DNA of 64,000 nt from Gnomoniopsis sp. IMI 355080 (taxonomy: Eukaryota; Ascomycota; Sordariomycetes; Diaporthales; Gnomoniaceae). Positions 12,408 through 23,964 of this stretch are shown piece after piece. The DNA is taken from NCBI GenBank assembly GCA_027946555.1, contig JAPEVC010000168.1, positions 1 to 64,000 of the forward strand. Direction: 5' to 3'. The notes below the pieces were generated by a model, which was not told where the DNA came from, searched no databases, and saw only the letters and a program-made list of their open reading frames with translations. How positions within the stretch are numbered: position 1 is the stretch's first letter; each line of letters opens with the position of its first letter. The position numbers and the translations under genes were made by a program.

Positions 12408-14060
12408 CGTGTTGTGGTGGTGATGTTTTTCGTGGTGGAGGATGTTTGGCAAAAAAAGTTTGGCGGAGTGGAAGTCGAGAGGCGCCTTATCGCACAAGAT
12501 AGAGCTTAGTCACTATAGCCTTACCGATTACAGCCTAGCTTGCTACTAGGAGCAGGGGTTGGAGGAGCGGACCGGTAATGTATGCGTACGGAATACAGGG
12601 TTGACGTTTGGGCAACGTGCGTAAGTATTGCCAGTGGTGTCAGGGCTGCTCCATTAACAGCTGCTTCCGTCAAGACTTTCAGCTTGTGAATTCCCAACTT
12701 ACTCTCATTGTGATTGCAAACCCTTCCCGAATGGAGAATTTCTCAAATACGGTATGGATGAAATCGTACATCTCGCACGTGGCATCGCTTGTGCGTCAAT
12801 ACAATTCAATCCGCGAGGGCCAACCGCCCCAACGCGCAGTGACTGGCTTCCTAGGTAGGCTGTAGCTACTTATATGCACCGCACCTAGGTGTGTGTGTGT
12901 GAGATCTTACAAATTGGTGGCGACATCATACCTCGCTGATGCTCCAAGAAGCCTGCCCTGTGTCGTCGATTAGAACCATATTACCATGGGCATGCCTTCT
13001 CATCACTATCCAAATTGCCAGTAATGCATGTGCCCGTTCAGCAATTGCAAGCTCCTGGCTACAGTGGTTGCGTCGCTTGCCGTGGTGGCTTATGGCTACG
13101 AACAGCACGCCCCTGACCATGCCGAACGACTAGGGGATGGAGTCGACGCCTTCTGGCACTGACCTCCAGTCGCGCTTGCTTCCTTTGAAATGCTTGAAAA
13201 GGTGTGGAGTGGTACGAAGAGTTATACAGAGGCGAGAACCGACAACGTCGAATATGCATAGGCATTTCTAGCATCTCTTGTGCATAGATGCATCACGAAC
13301 AGGTCTCGTTAGTAGCAGCGCTGGCGATTCTACACTGACAGACCCATGGTCGAGGACGGTTCAGCTCTTGACCTTTGGGTGGGGAAAGTCTGTTGCGGTC
13401 TGGTGACAATATGGCTCAAGCGAGAATCAACGCTCTCTGTTTTTGGGATCGTGTTTCATGGTAGCGTGGTTATGAGAACAATCTTGTGGTCATGTGCTTG
13501 ATTTTCTCATGGCTTTCTTATTCTGGCCTTACCTTTTGCAAGCTCTCGTCCATATTTATGCCCGCTATCTGTATGCTTTCCCGCCAACAAATCCATCACC
13601 CATTATAATGTTCTTGCGGGCTTCAAGATCTCCCGGTAAGGCTTGTGTGCCCTCACGAAGATGAAAGCATTCATCATATTAACCTCTGAAATAATATGCT
13701 TACGCTAACATATTGTTCAATGCTATAAAAGCAAATGAAGTGTGATTTATCAGCGACGGAAAGTAGGAAGGTAATTCTAGTATTAGGATACTAAGTCGGA
13801 GATAGGTAGGTTCCAAGTAATGATATATCAAGATATGGAGGTGGACAGTGGTTCTCAACCCCTAGCTACCAGAGTTCTAGTATATGTAATTGGCCATGAG
13901 GGTGCTTTATACTGTATAGTATGTACAGGGTTGATTTGTATATATGAATTGCTGCTCGCATCCAAAAAGTTGGCCAGGCCTGAAATATTACGACTTGGGG
14001 ATCATGTTCAATGTCCAGGCCTTCTAGTTTCTTCTTGACTGCGGTCGGCCAAACACGAGG
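12408..14060. other. nog1 upstream region and AT-rich gene desert
   Basis: The first 200 bases are the nog1 promoter and leader. The rest has no supported gene, a short TG run (about 12889-12901) and a rising A+T content, with many TA steps from 13600 on. It merges into the decayed zone that follows. Confidence 0.5.
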
Positions 14061-14470
14061 TCAAGTGAAGGGCTGATACATGATGCGGCTTTCGTAGATA
14101 CGCCGAAGCTGCGTCCCGAGATAATGGGCAGAATGGATGATAACATTCCAAGCTTTGAAATCTCGCAACAAAAACCTTTCGTCAAAGAAAACGGAGATAT
14201 ACTGCAACGAATTCGTAGTGGGTGCGAAGCCGCCTGCGGAGGTGACAATCTCCAAAGGATGAATGGGCACGGATCTAATGAGCAAACTACTCTCGATGGG
14301 TCCAGAAACAGACTTATGTGACGGCGAGCTCAAGCACTTCAAAGTTGACGGGCGGCATCTGGGTTTCTTCCAAGGGTGCGAGGCCCTCAAGAGATGCGTT
14401 CCGAGGCGTTGACTTCGCAATGAATGTTATGCGAGTGACGTTCTCTGGAAAAATCAATAATCTAGGTTAT
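14061..14470 (-). pseudogene. decayed coding fragment A
   Basis: On the minus strand, the reading frame starting near 14470 encodes a protein-like stretch (ENVTRITFIAKSTPRNASLE, then GLAPLEETQMPPVNFEVLEL). It is then cut by TAA, TAG and TAG within about 20 codons. Another frame stays open onward (DERFLLRDFKAWNVIIHS). The composition is protein-like but no frame is intact. I do not recognise the family. The stops sit where CAA or CAG could have stood, as C-to-T mutation would leave them. It might belong to the same former gene as fragment B, which is on the same strand 140 bases upstream in reading direction. Confidence 0.4.
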
Positions 14471-14612
14471 TCTAGAGAGACAAAGGATCGAATATTGAGA
14501 CATTATGGACCAACAATGTCCAATCTCTGAATCTCTGTCTTCCGTACTGTCGCTATCTGGAACGCATTCATCCTAAATCCTACCTGTACTGAAGTTACAT
14601 ATGCGATCCGCC

Positions 14613-15293
14613 CTACTCCTCGAATCCAGCAACGGGCTCGAAACAGCAACTCGCCGTGAAGCTTGTGACAGCCATATCCTGGAAATCCGAGGCGACGGGC
14701 AGTGATTGCTGCGAATCAGATACATCAACTGTATCATCATCATCATTCGAGCTCTCCAACACATGTTCCTTGTCCACGACATCCGTCAGTATCATCATCA
14801 TGTCGTCCATGGTATTCGTGAACTCGCGCCACTGATCGTTGTATTTCTCTTCGGTCAAGGGGTTCTCGACCCAGTATTTGTAGTCCTGCTCAGCTTACTT
14901 CAGAACTCGCTCCGCGTATGTGACACAAGCTTCCTTGAAACGAAGCTGCTCGTTCGTCTCGGTCTTGAGATCCTTGTAGTGACGGACTGCCTCGCGGCCA
15001 TGCTCGACGTATTAATCGGGCGAGTGAGCGAGGATCAAGTGAGCGCCAGCATTATGATAGCGACCGAGAGCCTGTAAGTCAATCAGCACATAGCTCCTGC
15101 AAAGAAGGCGATGTGATGATGACGAGGAGAGAATGGGATGGTGGTGAGGAGGAACATATGGGCTGGCACAGGAGCCACTTGGCCATTTCTTTGGCTTGTC
15201 GAACTCGTTGTTCTCGAATTTGGTCCAGCCTGACAAAAAAGAGGCATCAAAGATCTGGCCCGTGGCGATGACTTCACCGTTTGGGTTTGCCAT
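14613..15293 (-). pseudogene. decayed gene B with internal TAA stops
   Basis: Reading from an ATG at 15293: a protein-like N-terminus (MANPNGEVIATGQIFDASFL, then a Lys/Trp-rich stretch), a region that looks like an intron (good acceptor CTTACAG before 15072), then a frame running ALGRYHNAGAHLILAHSPD-stop-YVEHGREAVRHYKDLK...YAERVLK-stop-AEQDYKYWVENPLTEEKY and on to GFEE and a stop at 14613. The two internal stops are both TAA, and the same frame continues at protein quality on either side. They are therefore point nonsense changes rather than frame shifts, and both fit CAA to TAA. The former product had an alpha-helical, charged C-terminal half with an Asp/Glu-rich tail; I do not recognise it. 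The donor of the putative intron is unclear. Confidence 0.6.
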
Positions 15294-16382
15294 AATGTGC
15301 TGTAGTCACCTATTTGCTTGAGTGTAAGAAAAGTCCATACAGTGGTATTCAATAGCGAAGGTGAGTATTAAAATGAATGTAGCATCAGGATATTACGGGG
15401 GTTAGTAGATTTAAGGTGTCCATATGATAAGCAGACACCTCTAGGAAGGTGGATGAAGGTTCTCAGTCCGTGACTACTAGATTTCCAGGTTTGCCTACCA
15501 TGTTTTCTTATGACTTTTCAGACAAATAACGTTTGTCAGATCTATATTAGCTAAATGGACGCGTCCGTTTCATGTATCAAACAAATTGGATACATCACTA
15601 GTAGCTAATATGGCAGGACTCTAAAATACTGTACGCACACAGTATTGCTCGCCCCTTGGGAAACAGCCACATGATGGATGTTGTATAAAGAGAGCCGAGT
15701 AAGACGCGGATGAGGGTGGAGCTCGTGTGTAGCCGATGTAGGTGACCCAAGTTGAAATAGTCAAGGCTCCCACTGCCTATGTTCGCCAATAATGAGATGC
15801 TCATGACTAGAGCATGAATACTTATATATATTGAGATGAACGAAGTATCAGAGGACACTCTGATTACTCAGGTGCCTATATATCTAATCAAAATGATGAA
15901 ATCACAGTTCTGAATGCTTCCCAGGTATAAATGACTTGAAAGGTTTTATTGTATCCACATGGGTACCCTAGGGCTACTTTCAGACGATCAGCAACACTCA
16001 GGTAAGACTTCGAATAGTTAGGTCATCATACACCAATCCATCTAAGTTGAGGTGGTCTACTTAGGAGGTGCTGATGATTCGCTATTCCACAGCACGAATT
16101 TCGAGTCAGGACCGGTGAGCTCGCTTTCTACTGCCCAGGTGCTCGCCTTCTACATAAATTTTTCTGTACCTAAGTAGGACAGCTGAGGGTCTGTCATCGC
16201 GCGAGATCCAATTGTGGCTTCGTTACAGCTCAAAACTTTAAGTCGAACATTGAACTTGCTTCCATCAGAACGGCGTTTTAGACTGCTTCCTCCCTCCTAC
16301 CGCTCACTCTCAGATCACTGGTACTAGGTTGTTTTCCTTCACGTGCGACAAAGACTTACGTTTGAATCCTAAAGGTCGCTGA
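15294..16382. other. gene-free AT-rich stretch
   Basis: Many stops in all frames. A minus-strand 86-codon hydrophobic frame (15598-15858) has no family-like features. I see nothing else. Confidence 0.45.
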
Positions 16383-16893
16383 TCCGCCCCGCTGCATTCC
16401 CCCGCTTTACTGGAGGATCTCGACGCCCAGGAGACTGAAGTTGAAAGCGCGGTACAGAAAGCGCAGAAGCAACTTGATGTGATCAGCGTTGCCATGGGGA
16501 AGTCTCAGGATTGCCACAAGCAAGCCGAGGCACTTGGCAACATGAAGAGGCAGAGGCACAATTCCAATGACAAGTAATCGGGACTGGATTGCAAGCTTCT
16601 CAATTCGAGTATCGAGCTCAGGAGAACGAAGCCAGTTTTGGAGGAGCTCAGTGACGATACTGAGGAGCCTCCACCCAGGCCTAGCAACTCATTTGAGATA
16701 AAAGGAACCTTAACAGAATTCGCTCGTCAAGGTACCTCACGGCCGACGATCCAAACAGACGTGGCTATCCATACATAACAGCTTTTCATGTCATTCGGGC
16801 AGAGAATCAGCAGCAGAACGACGGCCCCGAGCGACAAAGGTCGGAAGACAGACCTGATAATGGTCCAGTGGCCAACAAGCGAATGACTCAAGA
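16383..16893 (+). pseudogene. decayed coding fragment C (coiled-coil-like)
   Basis: One plus-strand frame reads as protein across two in-frame TAA codons (near 16575 and 16780): LEDLDAQETEVESAVQKAQK, then a Gln/Lys/His-rich helix, stop, a Ser/Glu/Pro-rich linker (LEELSDDTEEPPPRPSNS), stop, then SFGQRISSRTTAPSDKGRK to a TGA. The heptad-like spacing of Leu/Val/Ala in the first part suggests a coiled coil. No start codon and no known family were recognised. Both internal stops fit CAA to TAA. Downstream, other frames (16920-17280) also contain protein-like pieces, so more than one lesion has broken this region. Confidence 0.45.
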
Positions 16894-17400
16894 GGACAAG
16901 GCAAGAAATTTCGGACGCCTCCTACAAAGTCAAAGGCTGGATCGACTCGAAAGGACAGGCTGAGTTGAGTCACCACGCACGGGCTTTGGCTCTGCAGGCG
17001 ATGGTCGCTGTGAAGGCCATTGAATCGCGCCTTACCACTCTCGGTCCAATAGGTATTGTCTCTCTTAACGAAGCAGGAATCATGGAGAATCAATGGACCC
17101 AAAAGCATAAGATTTCGAAAGCAAACTCTCCTGGATCCATCCAGGAAGTATCCAAGCGCTTTCCTGCTGAAGTACGCGAAAATCTTCGAGTCCACGATGT
17201 CCACAAAGCAGGAATTTCTTTATGGAGCAGTTCGCAGGTTATGTTGAGGGAGCTCAAGGACAAGAGCACCGTATTGACCTGACTTTCGCACTTCTCCGTC
17301 AAGCTCTTGCAATTGCTGAGCCGCTTCGCACGGAGATGTTCAATCTACCTAGGCACGTTAGTGGGAATCTGTAGAACGGGTAGCCCAGTTCAAGAGTTGA

Positions 17401-17721
17401 TCGGTCATGTGGATAGACAAAAATTACGACTATCCGACCCCTTTTCTCTGTCTACGGTTCGGATGCGGATGCTGCATTGACCCAGAGCTCATGAAAGGGC
17501 TGCAATGCAGTGCGGCCCCTGGTTGCGGAGCAGAGTTCTGGCGGGAAAAGGTTTGCGATACCTTCTAGTATCTCATCAACAAATACACCCCCCTGGACAA
17601 TTTGAAGCCGGGAATTCATGAGGATCAGTGGCCAGCCTATCTCCTGTCAGACGAGGGATTGCGCGAAGTCGAGGCGTGTCCTCAGCACACAGCCAAGGTG
17701 CGTTCGAGTTCGAAACGATGA
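17401..17721 (+). pseudogene. decayed coding fragment D (Cys-rich)
   Basis: A 107-codon frame with one internal TAG (near 17566) reads VMWIDKNYDYPTPFLCLRF, then GCGCCIDPELMKGLQC...PGCGAEFW...KVCDTF-stop-YLINKYTPLDNLKPGIHEDQ and on to a TGA at 17719-17721. The paired cysteines (GCGCC, QC, GC, VC) look like a small zinc-binding or disulfide module. The stop fits CAG to TAG. It may be the 3-prime part of the same former gene as fragment C, 500 bases upstream on the same strand. The family was not recognised. Confidence 0.45.
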
Positions 17722-18857
17722 CAGAGTGCGAGCAGAGAGTATGGTTCCGAGTAGAGCACAACCTTGGAACTGGCAGGGCCCCTCATAGGAACAACGGCTT
17801 CAAGGAGTCTTGCTCTTGGAGCTTTCTGTGGTATGAGGCTGTCTGGAATTTTGCTTTTGCTTCGGACTCTTTCAAACACTTTATTGCTGAAGTGTTGGGG
17901 AATAGAAGACTCAATATCCTGAGGCATAGATAAATTGAGTGGTACCAATTTTTTTTTATAGATTACCTAGGAAGTCGTCGCGTCAGGAGCCTGGGTTTAC
18001 CAGCTTTTATCAGCCGACAATATCCGAGGCACAAAATAGTCCTCGAAAACAAGCCATAAAGCCTCGAAATTCAGTTCTACATGTAGAAGACTTCCAAAAG
18101 GTTGGTTATGCTCACCCGGCCCCCAGAGACAGATGTCGAGGTAGTCCAGAGATTCTGCGGCATGCGAGGTGAAGACGCTGCTCTCTCCCACGCTCCGTAC
18201 TTTGGCCCGATCATGCCAAAATCGCATCTCATTCATAATTTGTGGGGTATCTAAGGATGAAGGCCTGAGGTATCGTGATTTCCTACTCTCCCTAGCTAGG
18301 TAGTTCGTCGAAAAGCTCTCACTTTTGGAGAGGGCCCTGTAGATCTAAGGCAGTAAGAATCCCAGTGATGTTTTTCAATATTGTCAATGTGATAGAAACG
18401 AGTATAGGCACTGCTCTAACAAATAGCTTTGCTTTAATGGGTTTCAGCTGCTTAGATTAGGACTTTCATGTTGTGAAAGGTGATCAAGACTAAGTAAACT
18501 AAATTGTTCTCTATCAAGCATGCCCGAAATCTTCCATTGTATTTTGTATAGTGGGATGAGGCAGTTCGGTATCCTGTAGTCCTGTTGTAACTCAAACAAG
18601 ACTGGTGTGGTCACTGTGGTGCTTCTCTACTAAATTTGGAACAGAGGGGTTCTTTAGGGACAAGGATCCTAGTCAGCAATGACGGTGCACAAATGCTTAT
18701 CGATAGGTGCCCCAGAACATTTTGGGGTTCCGCTAGCTCCAGATTTTTAGCAATTGGACAAGCTTGAGCAGGACAAACTCCTTCGTCGACGACCATCACA
18801 CTCTTTCGCCGCGCTCCCAAGATCATCATCATCAGCACCACCACAATCCACCACACA
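17722..18857. other. spacer and ura5 promoter/leader
   Basis: No gene recognised. The final 60 bases before the ura5 start are C/A-rich with few G residues (ATCATCATCATCAGCACCAC), as in leaders of well-expressed fungal genes. Confidence 0.5.
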
Positions 18858-19571
18858 ATGGCCAGTACGCTTACCCCTTATAAGGCCGATTTTCTCCAGG
18901 CTGCTCTGGATGGCGGTGTTTTGAAGTTTGGCAGCTTCGAGCTGAAGTCAAAGCGCGTGTCGCCATACTTTTTCAACGCGGGCGAGTTCTATACAGCCAA
19001 GCTCCAGAGTGCCATTGGCACCGCCTTTGCCAAGAGCATCATCGAGGCGCGCCAACAGGTCGCGGACTTTGACTTCGACATCGTGTTCGGTCCGGCTTAC
19101 AAGGGCATTCCCCTCGCCACGCTGACGAACCTCAAGCTGGGCGAGCTGGACCCTGCCGCGCACGCGGACACGCTCTGCTCCTTTGACCGCAAGGAGGCCA
19201 AGGATCATGGCGAGGGCGGGAACATTGTCGGAGCGCCGCTCAAGGGAAAGAAGGTGCTCATTGTAGACGACGTCATCACCGCTGGCACAGCGAAGAGAGA
19301 GGCTATCGAGAAGATCCGCAAAGAGGGCGGCAGTGTCGCTGGCATTGTAGTTGCGCTCGATCGCATGGAGAAGCTCACGTCTCCTGATGGCGACGACAGC
19401 AAGCCCATGCCCAGTGCGATGGGCGAGCTGCGCAAGGAGCTCGGCGTACCGGTCTTTGCGATTTTGACGCTGGACGACATCATCGAGGGAGTCAAGAACA
19501 AGAACCTGGCTTCAGCAGACGTCACCAAGAGCATAGAGGAGTACCGGACCAAGTACAAGGCCAGCGACTAG
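18858..19571 (+). CDS. ura5: orotate phosphoribosyltransferase
   Basis: An uninterrupted 237-residue frame with ATG in context CACAATGG. It transfers the phosphoribosyl group of PRPP to orotate to form OMP, the fifth step of de novo UMP synthesis, in the cytosol. Diagnostic features: FGSFELKSKRVSPYFFNAG at residues 24-42, GPAYKGIPLA near 78-87, the flexible catalytic loop with RKEAKDHGEGG (111-121), and the type I PRPP-binding motif VLIVDDVITAGTA (133-145). The length matches fungal URA5 proteins (about 225-235). The gene is intron-free and strongly codon-biased (C at third positions), unlike the AT-rich spacer upstream. An 11-12 T run lies just past the stop. Confidence 0.97.
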   Translation: MASTLTPYKADFLQAALDGGVLKFGSFELKSKRVSPYFFNAGEFYTAKLQSAIGTAFAKSIIEARQQVADFDFDIVFGPAYKGIPLATLTNLKLGELDPAAHADTLCSFDRKEAKDHGEGGNIVGAPLKGKKVLIVDDVITAGTAKREAIEKIRKEGGSVAGIVVALDRMEKLTSPDGDDSKPMPSAMGELRKELGVPVFAILTLDDIIEGVKNKNLASADVTKSIEEYRTKYKASD

Positions 19572-19888
19572 GGCTGCCTTTTGCCTGTGCTTTTTTTTTT
19601 TTTGAGGTTCCTATCATGGCTAGCAAATTTCCTGCTAGGTGAGCCTGCCCTCGCCTCTACAAATGCCTGTCTATTCCCTTATTCCGGAAAGCCAAAGTCT
19701 CGGTATGATTGGATACCAACGTCCTTAACGCCTCGCCTGCAGATGGGACCTTGTGGAGAGCCTGAAAACCTATACCGGGGGGGTTTTGTTAGCAGGCGAT
19801 CGAGCAGCAGAATAAGAAAGGAAAGAGGGATCTGATTGATACCCACACGAAAGGAAGCGCCCTCAGATGGCGTTCAGGGCAGAAGCAT
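19572..19888. other. convergent intergenic region
   Basis: Short spacer between ura5 and the acetyltransferase gene, which converge. It contains a poly-T run near 19592-19603; nothing else is seen. Confidence 0.5.
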
Positions 19889-20933
19889 TCAAGAAGATGA
19901 AGAAGAAGAGGTGCCAGGAGCAGAGCCTCCTCCTCCCAAATCGAAAATCATGTTGTGCCAGCCTCCACCGCCAAACTTGGCGCTGCTCTTGCCTACGTGT
20001 TTGAACCCGAACCGCTCGTAGTAGGTCACAAGGTACTGCTCTGGGGCGTCAGTAGAGGCACCATCCACACAGTTCAGACTCATTACGAGAGTAAGAAGAA
20101 ACCTACATCTTGGCAGATCAGAGCAACCCGCTCAGAACCGATGGTCTTCATCTGCTGCAGGAAGGACTTGATGACGAGCTTGCCCAAGCCGCAGCCCTGC
20201 ATCTTTGGTGCGACAGCGAGCGAATGCATGCAGATCACCTTACCACCCTCCAGGTGGCCAACCTCGCCGTTGCCCTTGTCGATCTTCCACTTTGGGGGGA
20301 TGTCCATGGTCTTGTCCGTGACGACAGCGGAGTTGGAGGCGGTTGCGATGATGTGTGCGATCAGCACGCTCTTGGCTCCGTCGGGGCGCTTGGTCTCGAC
20401 TGAGTGGGCGAAATCCAGGGCTGGGAACATGTCCACATCCTTAATCTGGCCAGGCACAACAGTCTGGAAGACACCCAGGCTCAGTTCGGGGCAGGTGGTC
20501 AATCGGTACTCAATCTACGTGATTTGTTAGACAACAATGAACCAAGACGTGAACCAAGCCAGCAAGAATGGTTGAATTCTTTTTTATTCTTTTCCCTTTT
20601 TCCCCCTCGCTTTTGCTTCGGGCATCATTGTATGTAACCAACCTTCTCGGCCGAGGCACGGTGCTGAGGATCCGTGAATGCGGCATTCTCTAGAGCAATA
20701 GCGGACTGCAGGTCGGAAATGCCCAAGGGACGGATGTTGGGGGCGAAGGGGTGTGGGTCCAGCAGCTCCTGGATGCGAGGCTTCTGCTGCTTATCCTCCC
20801 GACGCTTCTTGCTCTGGACCCGCTGCAGCTGTGCGAAGTCGTCGTCCACGTCGCTGTCCTCGTCGATGGCCTGCTCGTTCTTGTCGGCAACGGCCTGGAA
20901 TGAGGCCGGGCCGTCCTTGTTGTCAGGAGCCAT
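19889..20933 (-). CDS. GNAT polyamine / arylalkylamine N-acetyltransferase (Paa1-like)
   Basis: Three minus-strand exons (20933-20643, 20514-20107, 20038-19889) join in phase 0 at both junctions to 282 residues. The GNAT fold is read from IRPLGISDLQSAIALENAAF (motif C/D start, near 70-90), the substrate loop, ICMHSLAVAPKMQGCGLGK (motif A with the acetyl-CoA Q-x-x-G-x-G pattern, 191-209) and YYERFGFKHVG (motif B). This arrangement matches yeast Paa1 and fungal homologues of vertebrate serotonin N-acetyltransferase, which acetylate polyamines and arylalkylamines. The N-terminal 60 residues are acidic then basic and likely disordered. The C-terminus ends in a Gly stretch and a Ser run of about seven. 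Intron 1 has a weak donor (GTTGGT). Substrate preference cannot be read from the sequence. Confidence 0.88.
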
Positions 20934-23900
20934 GGCGTTGGATGTGTTGTGCGCTGCTTAGGGTTGCTGCATGCGACCTACCGGCGCGTTGGTCCCCTTT
21001 CAGATCAACGGTGGGGTGCTCGGGGGCAAGTGGTGAGATGAGACAAGACGAGGCTAGTGGGAAAAGTTGTGGAACAAAAGAACTTGGCTTGAGGGCCTGG
21101 ATCTGACGAATAGTTACAAGTAACGACGGTCGAGTGCTTTCCAGGTGAGACAAGCCAAATGTTGACGAACTTCAAAAGTGAGCGAGCGTATCTCGACTTT
21201 GGGTTGGACGTTGACGTGCGCGGGGCAGGGAGTTCTTCGAGAACGCCTTTGTGGAACCCTCGGGCGGGTAGTGGTGGGGAAAGGGGATCTGGGAGGAAGG
21301 ATGGTTCGCAAACTTGATCAGATCACCTTCAGGCTACCCCGGAACAAGATGTGGGTACAACGAAAATGAAAATAAAAGCACCCTTGGTTGTCCTGGTGAA
21401 TCTAGGGCAGACAGACCAACGAAGGCGTCGTCGTTCAGTTGTCGGAAGCTGGACAAAGAACAATGCTCCAAGATTCCAGATCCTCCAACAAGCAGATAGG
21501 CCCACTGAGGACTGTGTCGGTGTCGCGTGATCTCGACAGATTTTCTCTCTCACATACTTGTACTGCAGGAGGCGACGAGACTTCCGGCCTCTGGATGAGA
21601 CCAGAAGAAGAAGGATCAGCCAGAACAAGTTGGAAAGTCTTGGTTGATTTGTGCAGAATGTGGATGATGTATCAAGATTCCGAAGATAGCTGTAAGCCCC
21701 TACATACAGATCCGCATTGGTCTGTTCTTCATCAATATGATTGACTAGCTGCCCACCTTGACCGGGAAAGGAGATCTGCACAGCTGCATTGGCACCAGTA
21801 TGTGAGCTGGGATGGCTGCAGTTCAATAGTGTCACGCGGTAAGGAGCCACATATAGCGCTTCTTTTCCATAAGTCAAAGTTCAAGCATGCTCATCTTGAA
21901 ATTTGCTGTTCCTTGTATCTATCTCTCTGCAAATACTGTGTCAGAAAATATGGCTCGTTGATGAAGAGTGCTCGAGGACGAAATGGAGGGGGCTTTTCCC
22001 GAAGTTGCACTTCCTACCAAGTATTCGTCTTATCATTTGTGATGAATGTAGACATACCCACTGGCCCAAGGACAGGAAGATTTAGAACTTGGTCACTTAT
22101 ACATAGTCACCGGAGTTATAGGTGCTGAAGGTACTGTATTCCGTACCCACTGTTGCAATGAAGCCTGCCTTTTTTTCTTCAAAGCAAGTCAGATTTTGAC
22201 CTCGTGCCCCTCCCCCACAATTGTGCAGCCTCCTGCGTCTATTTGGGGTTGCATGCCAGCAATGCCCATAGCGCAGTGCGCAAGCTCAAGGTGATTGATC
22301 AGCTCGATGGACATCGGGTAATGCTTGCCCTTGTTTCAACGGCTTGTCCATGTGCTTGACCCGCTGCAAGCTAACTCATGCAGGGCTTAGCCGGTCAACC
22401 TGGAAAGCCAGTCCCATTCTGTTTTCAAGATCTCCGGGAGTTACAGTGCAGCATGCATTTTCCCTCACATCTTCCTTTTTCTTTTTCTTTTTGGGCGGGT
22501 CGGATAACATAACCAATCCCTGCTGCACACTGCTAACAGCTTGCCGCCTGCCCTGCCTGCATGCCCTGCGATGCCCTGATGATCGCCTTGATGTCTTACA
22601 GGTTGCCTTACCATTAGTTACTTGAGAGAGTACGTACTCTACATGGTAGGCTTGCAGCTCGCTCAAACTGCATGCAACACGAGGCTGCAGCAACTGCTAC
22701 AGTACCCCGCCGCAAAAGGAAGAAAATATAAAAAGGAAGGCTGTGGGTACGAACGACAGGTGTTGTGCTACCCAACGTCGGCGTTGAGGGCTCCATGCGC
22801 AATGACAGGGCACGTACGGTGAGATGATGAGATGAAAAAGAATCTAGACAAATCCATCCGACAACTTTGGGGCCAAAAGCATATCATGTAGAGGGTCGAG
22901 GCGACTTGAAAATCGGCATCGGTGGTGAATACTTTAGTAGCCTTTCCATCAGGCCCAGGACCGTTGCATTGTTTCCCTCCCTTAAAATCCTTGATGTATA
23001 AAGTCTGGCAGATATATGTAGGTCATCTGCTACAGGCACCGGGCCATATGGACTCGCACAAAACAGGTGGAAAACGCACACAAAAGAACCTGTGCTACAA
23101 TATCTGGTGAACCAACATGATGTGTCCGTTTGTCTGCAGGATAATACCTACCTAAGGTTCACACACCTGTACTATGCCGGCGGTAAAGACTGGGGCACCT
23201 TTTTTCCTTCTACCAGTCATGGACAACGACTATGTACTGTACTATTCTGAACGAGTCAGCAGTCGTGGTCGGTCTACTGCGGAATGTGCCTTGTTACCAA
23301 CCAAAGAGGTACAGTACTCGCAAGAGGCAAGGCAACAAGATCTCATATGTCACATATATATTCCACAGGCTTCCGTTCCCAAGATGATAGATGAGCAGTT
23401 TGGGTTTGCGAAGCCGCTATCCTAGGAAACCTGCGTGTCCGTCTTTCAAGCCTTTGGATTTCTACAGGTGTCCCTCGGCGACGGTGTCCCAAAAGGGAGA
23501 GACAATGCAGGGTAGCTAAGTCACGCAAGGAAGCTTATTAGCAGCGACTGCACTACAGCGGCCCCACCAAGACTAGAAGAGCCCGGAACCAGGGTCGTCG
23601 CTCTGGCATGTGCCCGCCCCTCCGTCTCGAACAACCTTGGGTAGGCAACAAACGTTGTTCATTCTCACCAACCGGGCCGCTCGGATGTCGTTTAGACTAA
23701 CGATCACGAGCTCTCTACCTGTGTTCATTTGATACATAGAGGAGTTCGCAGCAAACGACGCGCCACAAGCGAAGAGAACCTCACAGCGTTTTGTCGTCTC
23801 CAGCCTGTCCGGTCGTGGTCATAAGGCCACCAGTCGCTGACGTAGGTCCTGAACTCTGTACGCGGCCCGTTTGCGCGTCCTCACGACCCAGTCTACTTCT

Positions 23901-23964
23901 CGTCCTAGCGACACCACAATCAACATCCACCCTCACACCGTTTGCCAAACGACAGACAAGCAAG
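20934..23964. other. 3-kb divergent intergenic region
   Basis: Separates the acetyltransferase gene (minus) from ddi1 (plus). Scattered open frames of 60-180 codons lack domain-like sequence. The last 200 bases, rich in C and A, form the ddi1 leader. I see no RNA gene or repeat. Confidence 0.45.
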
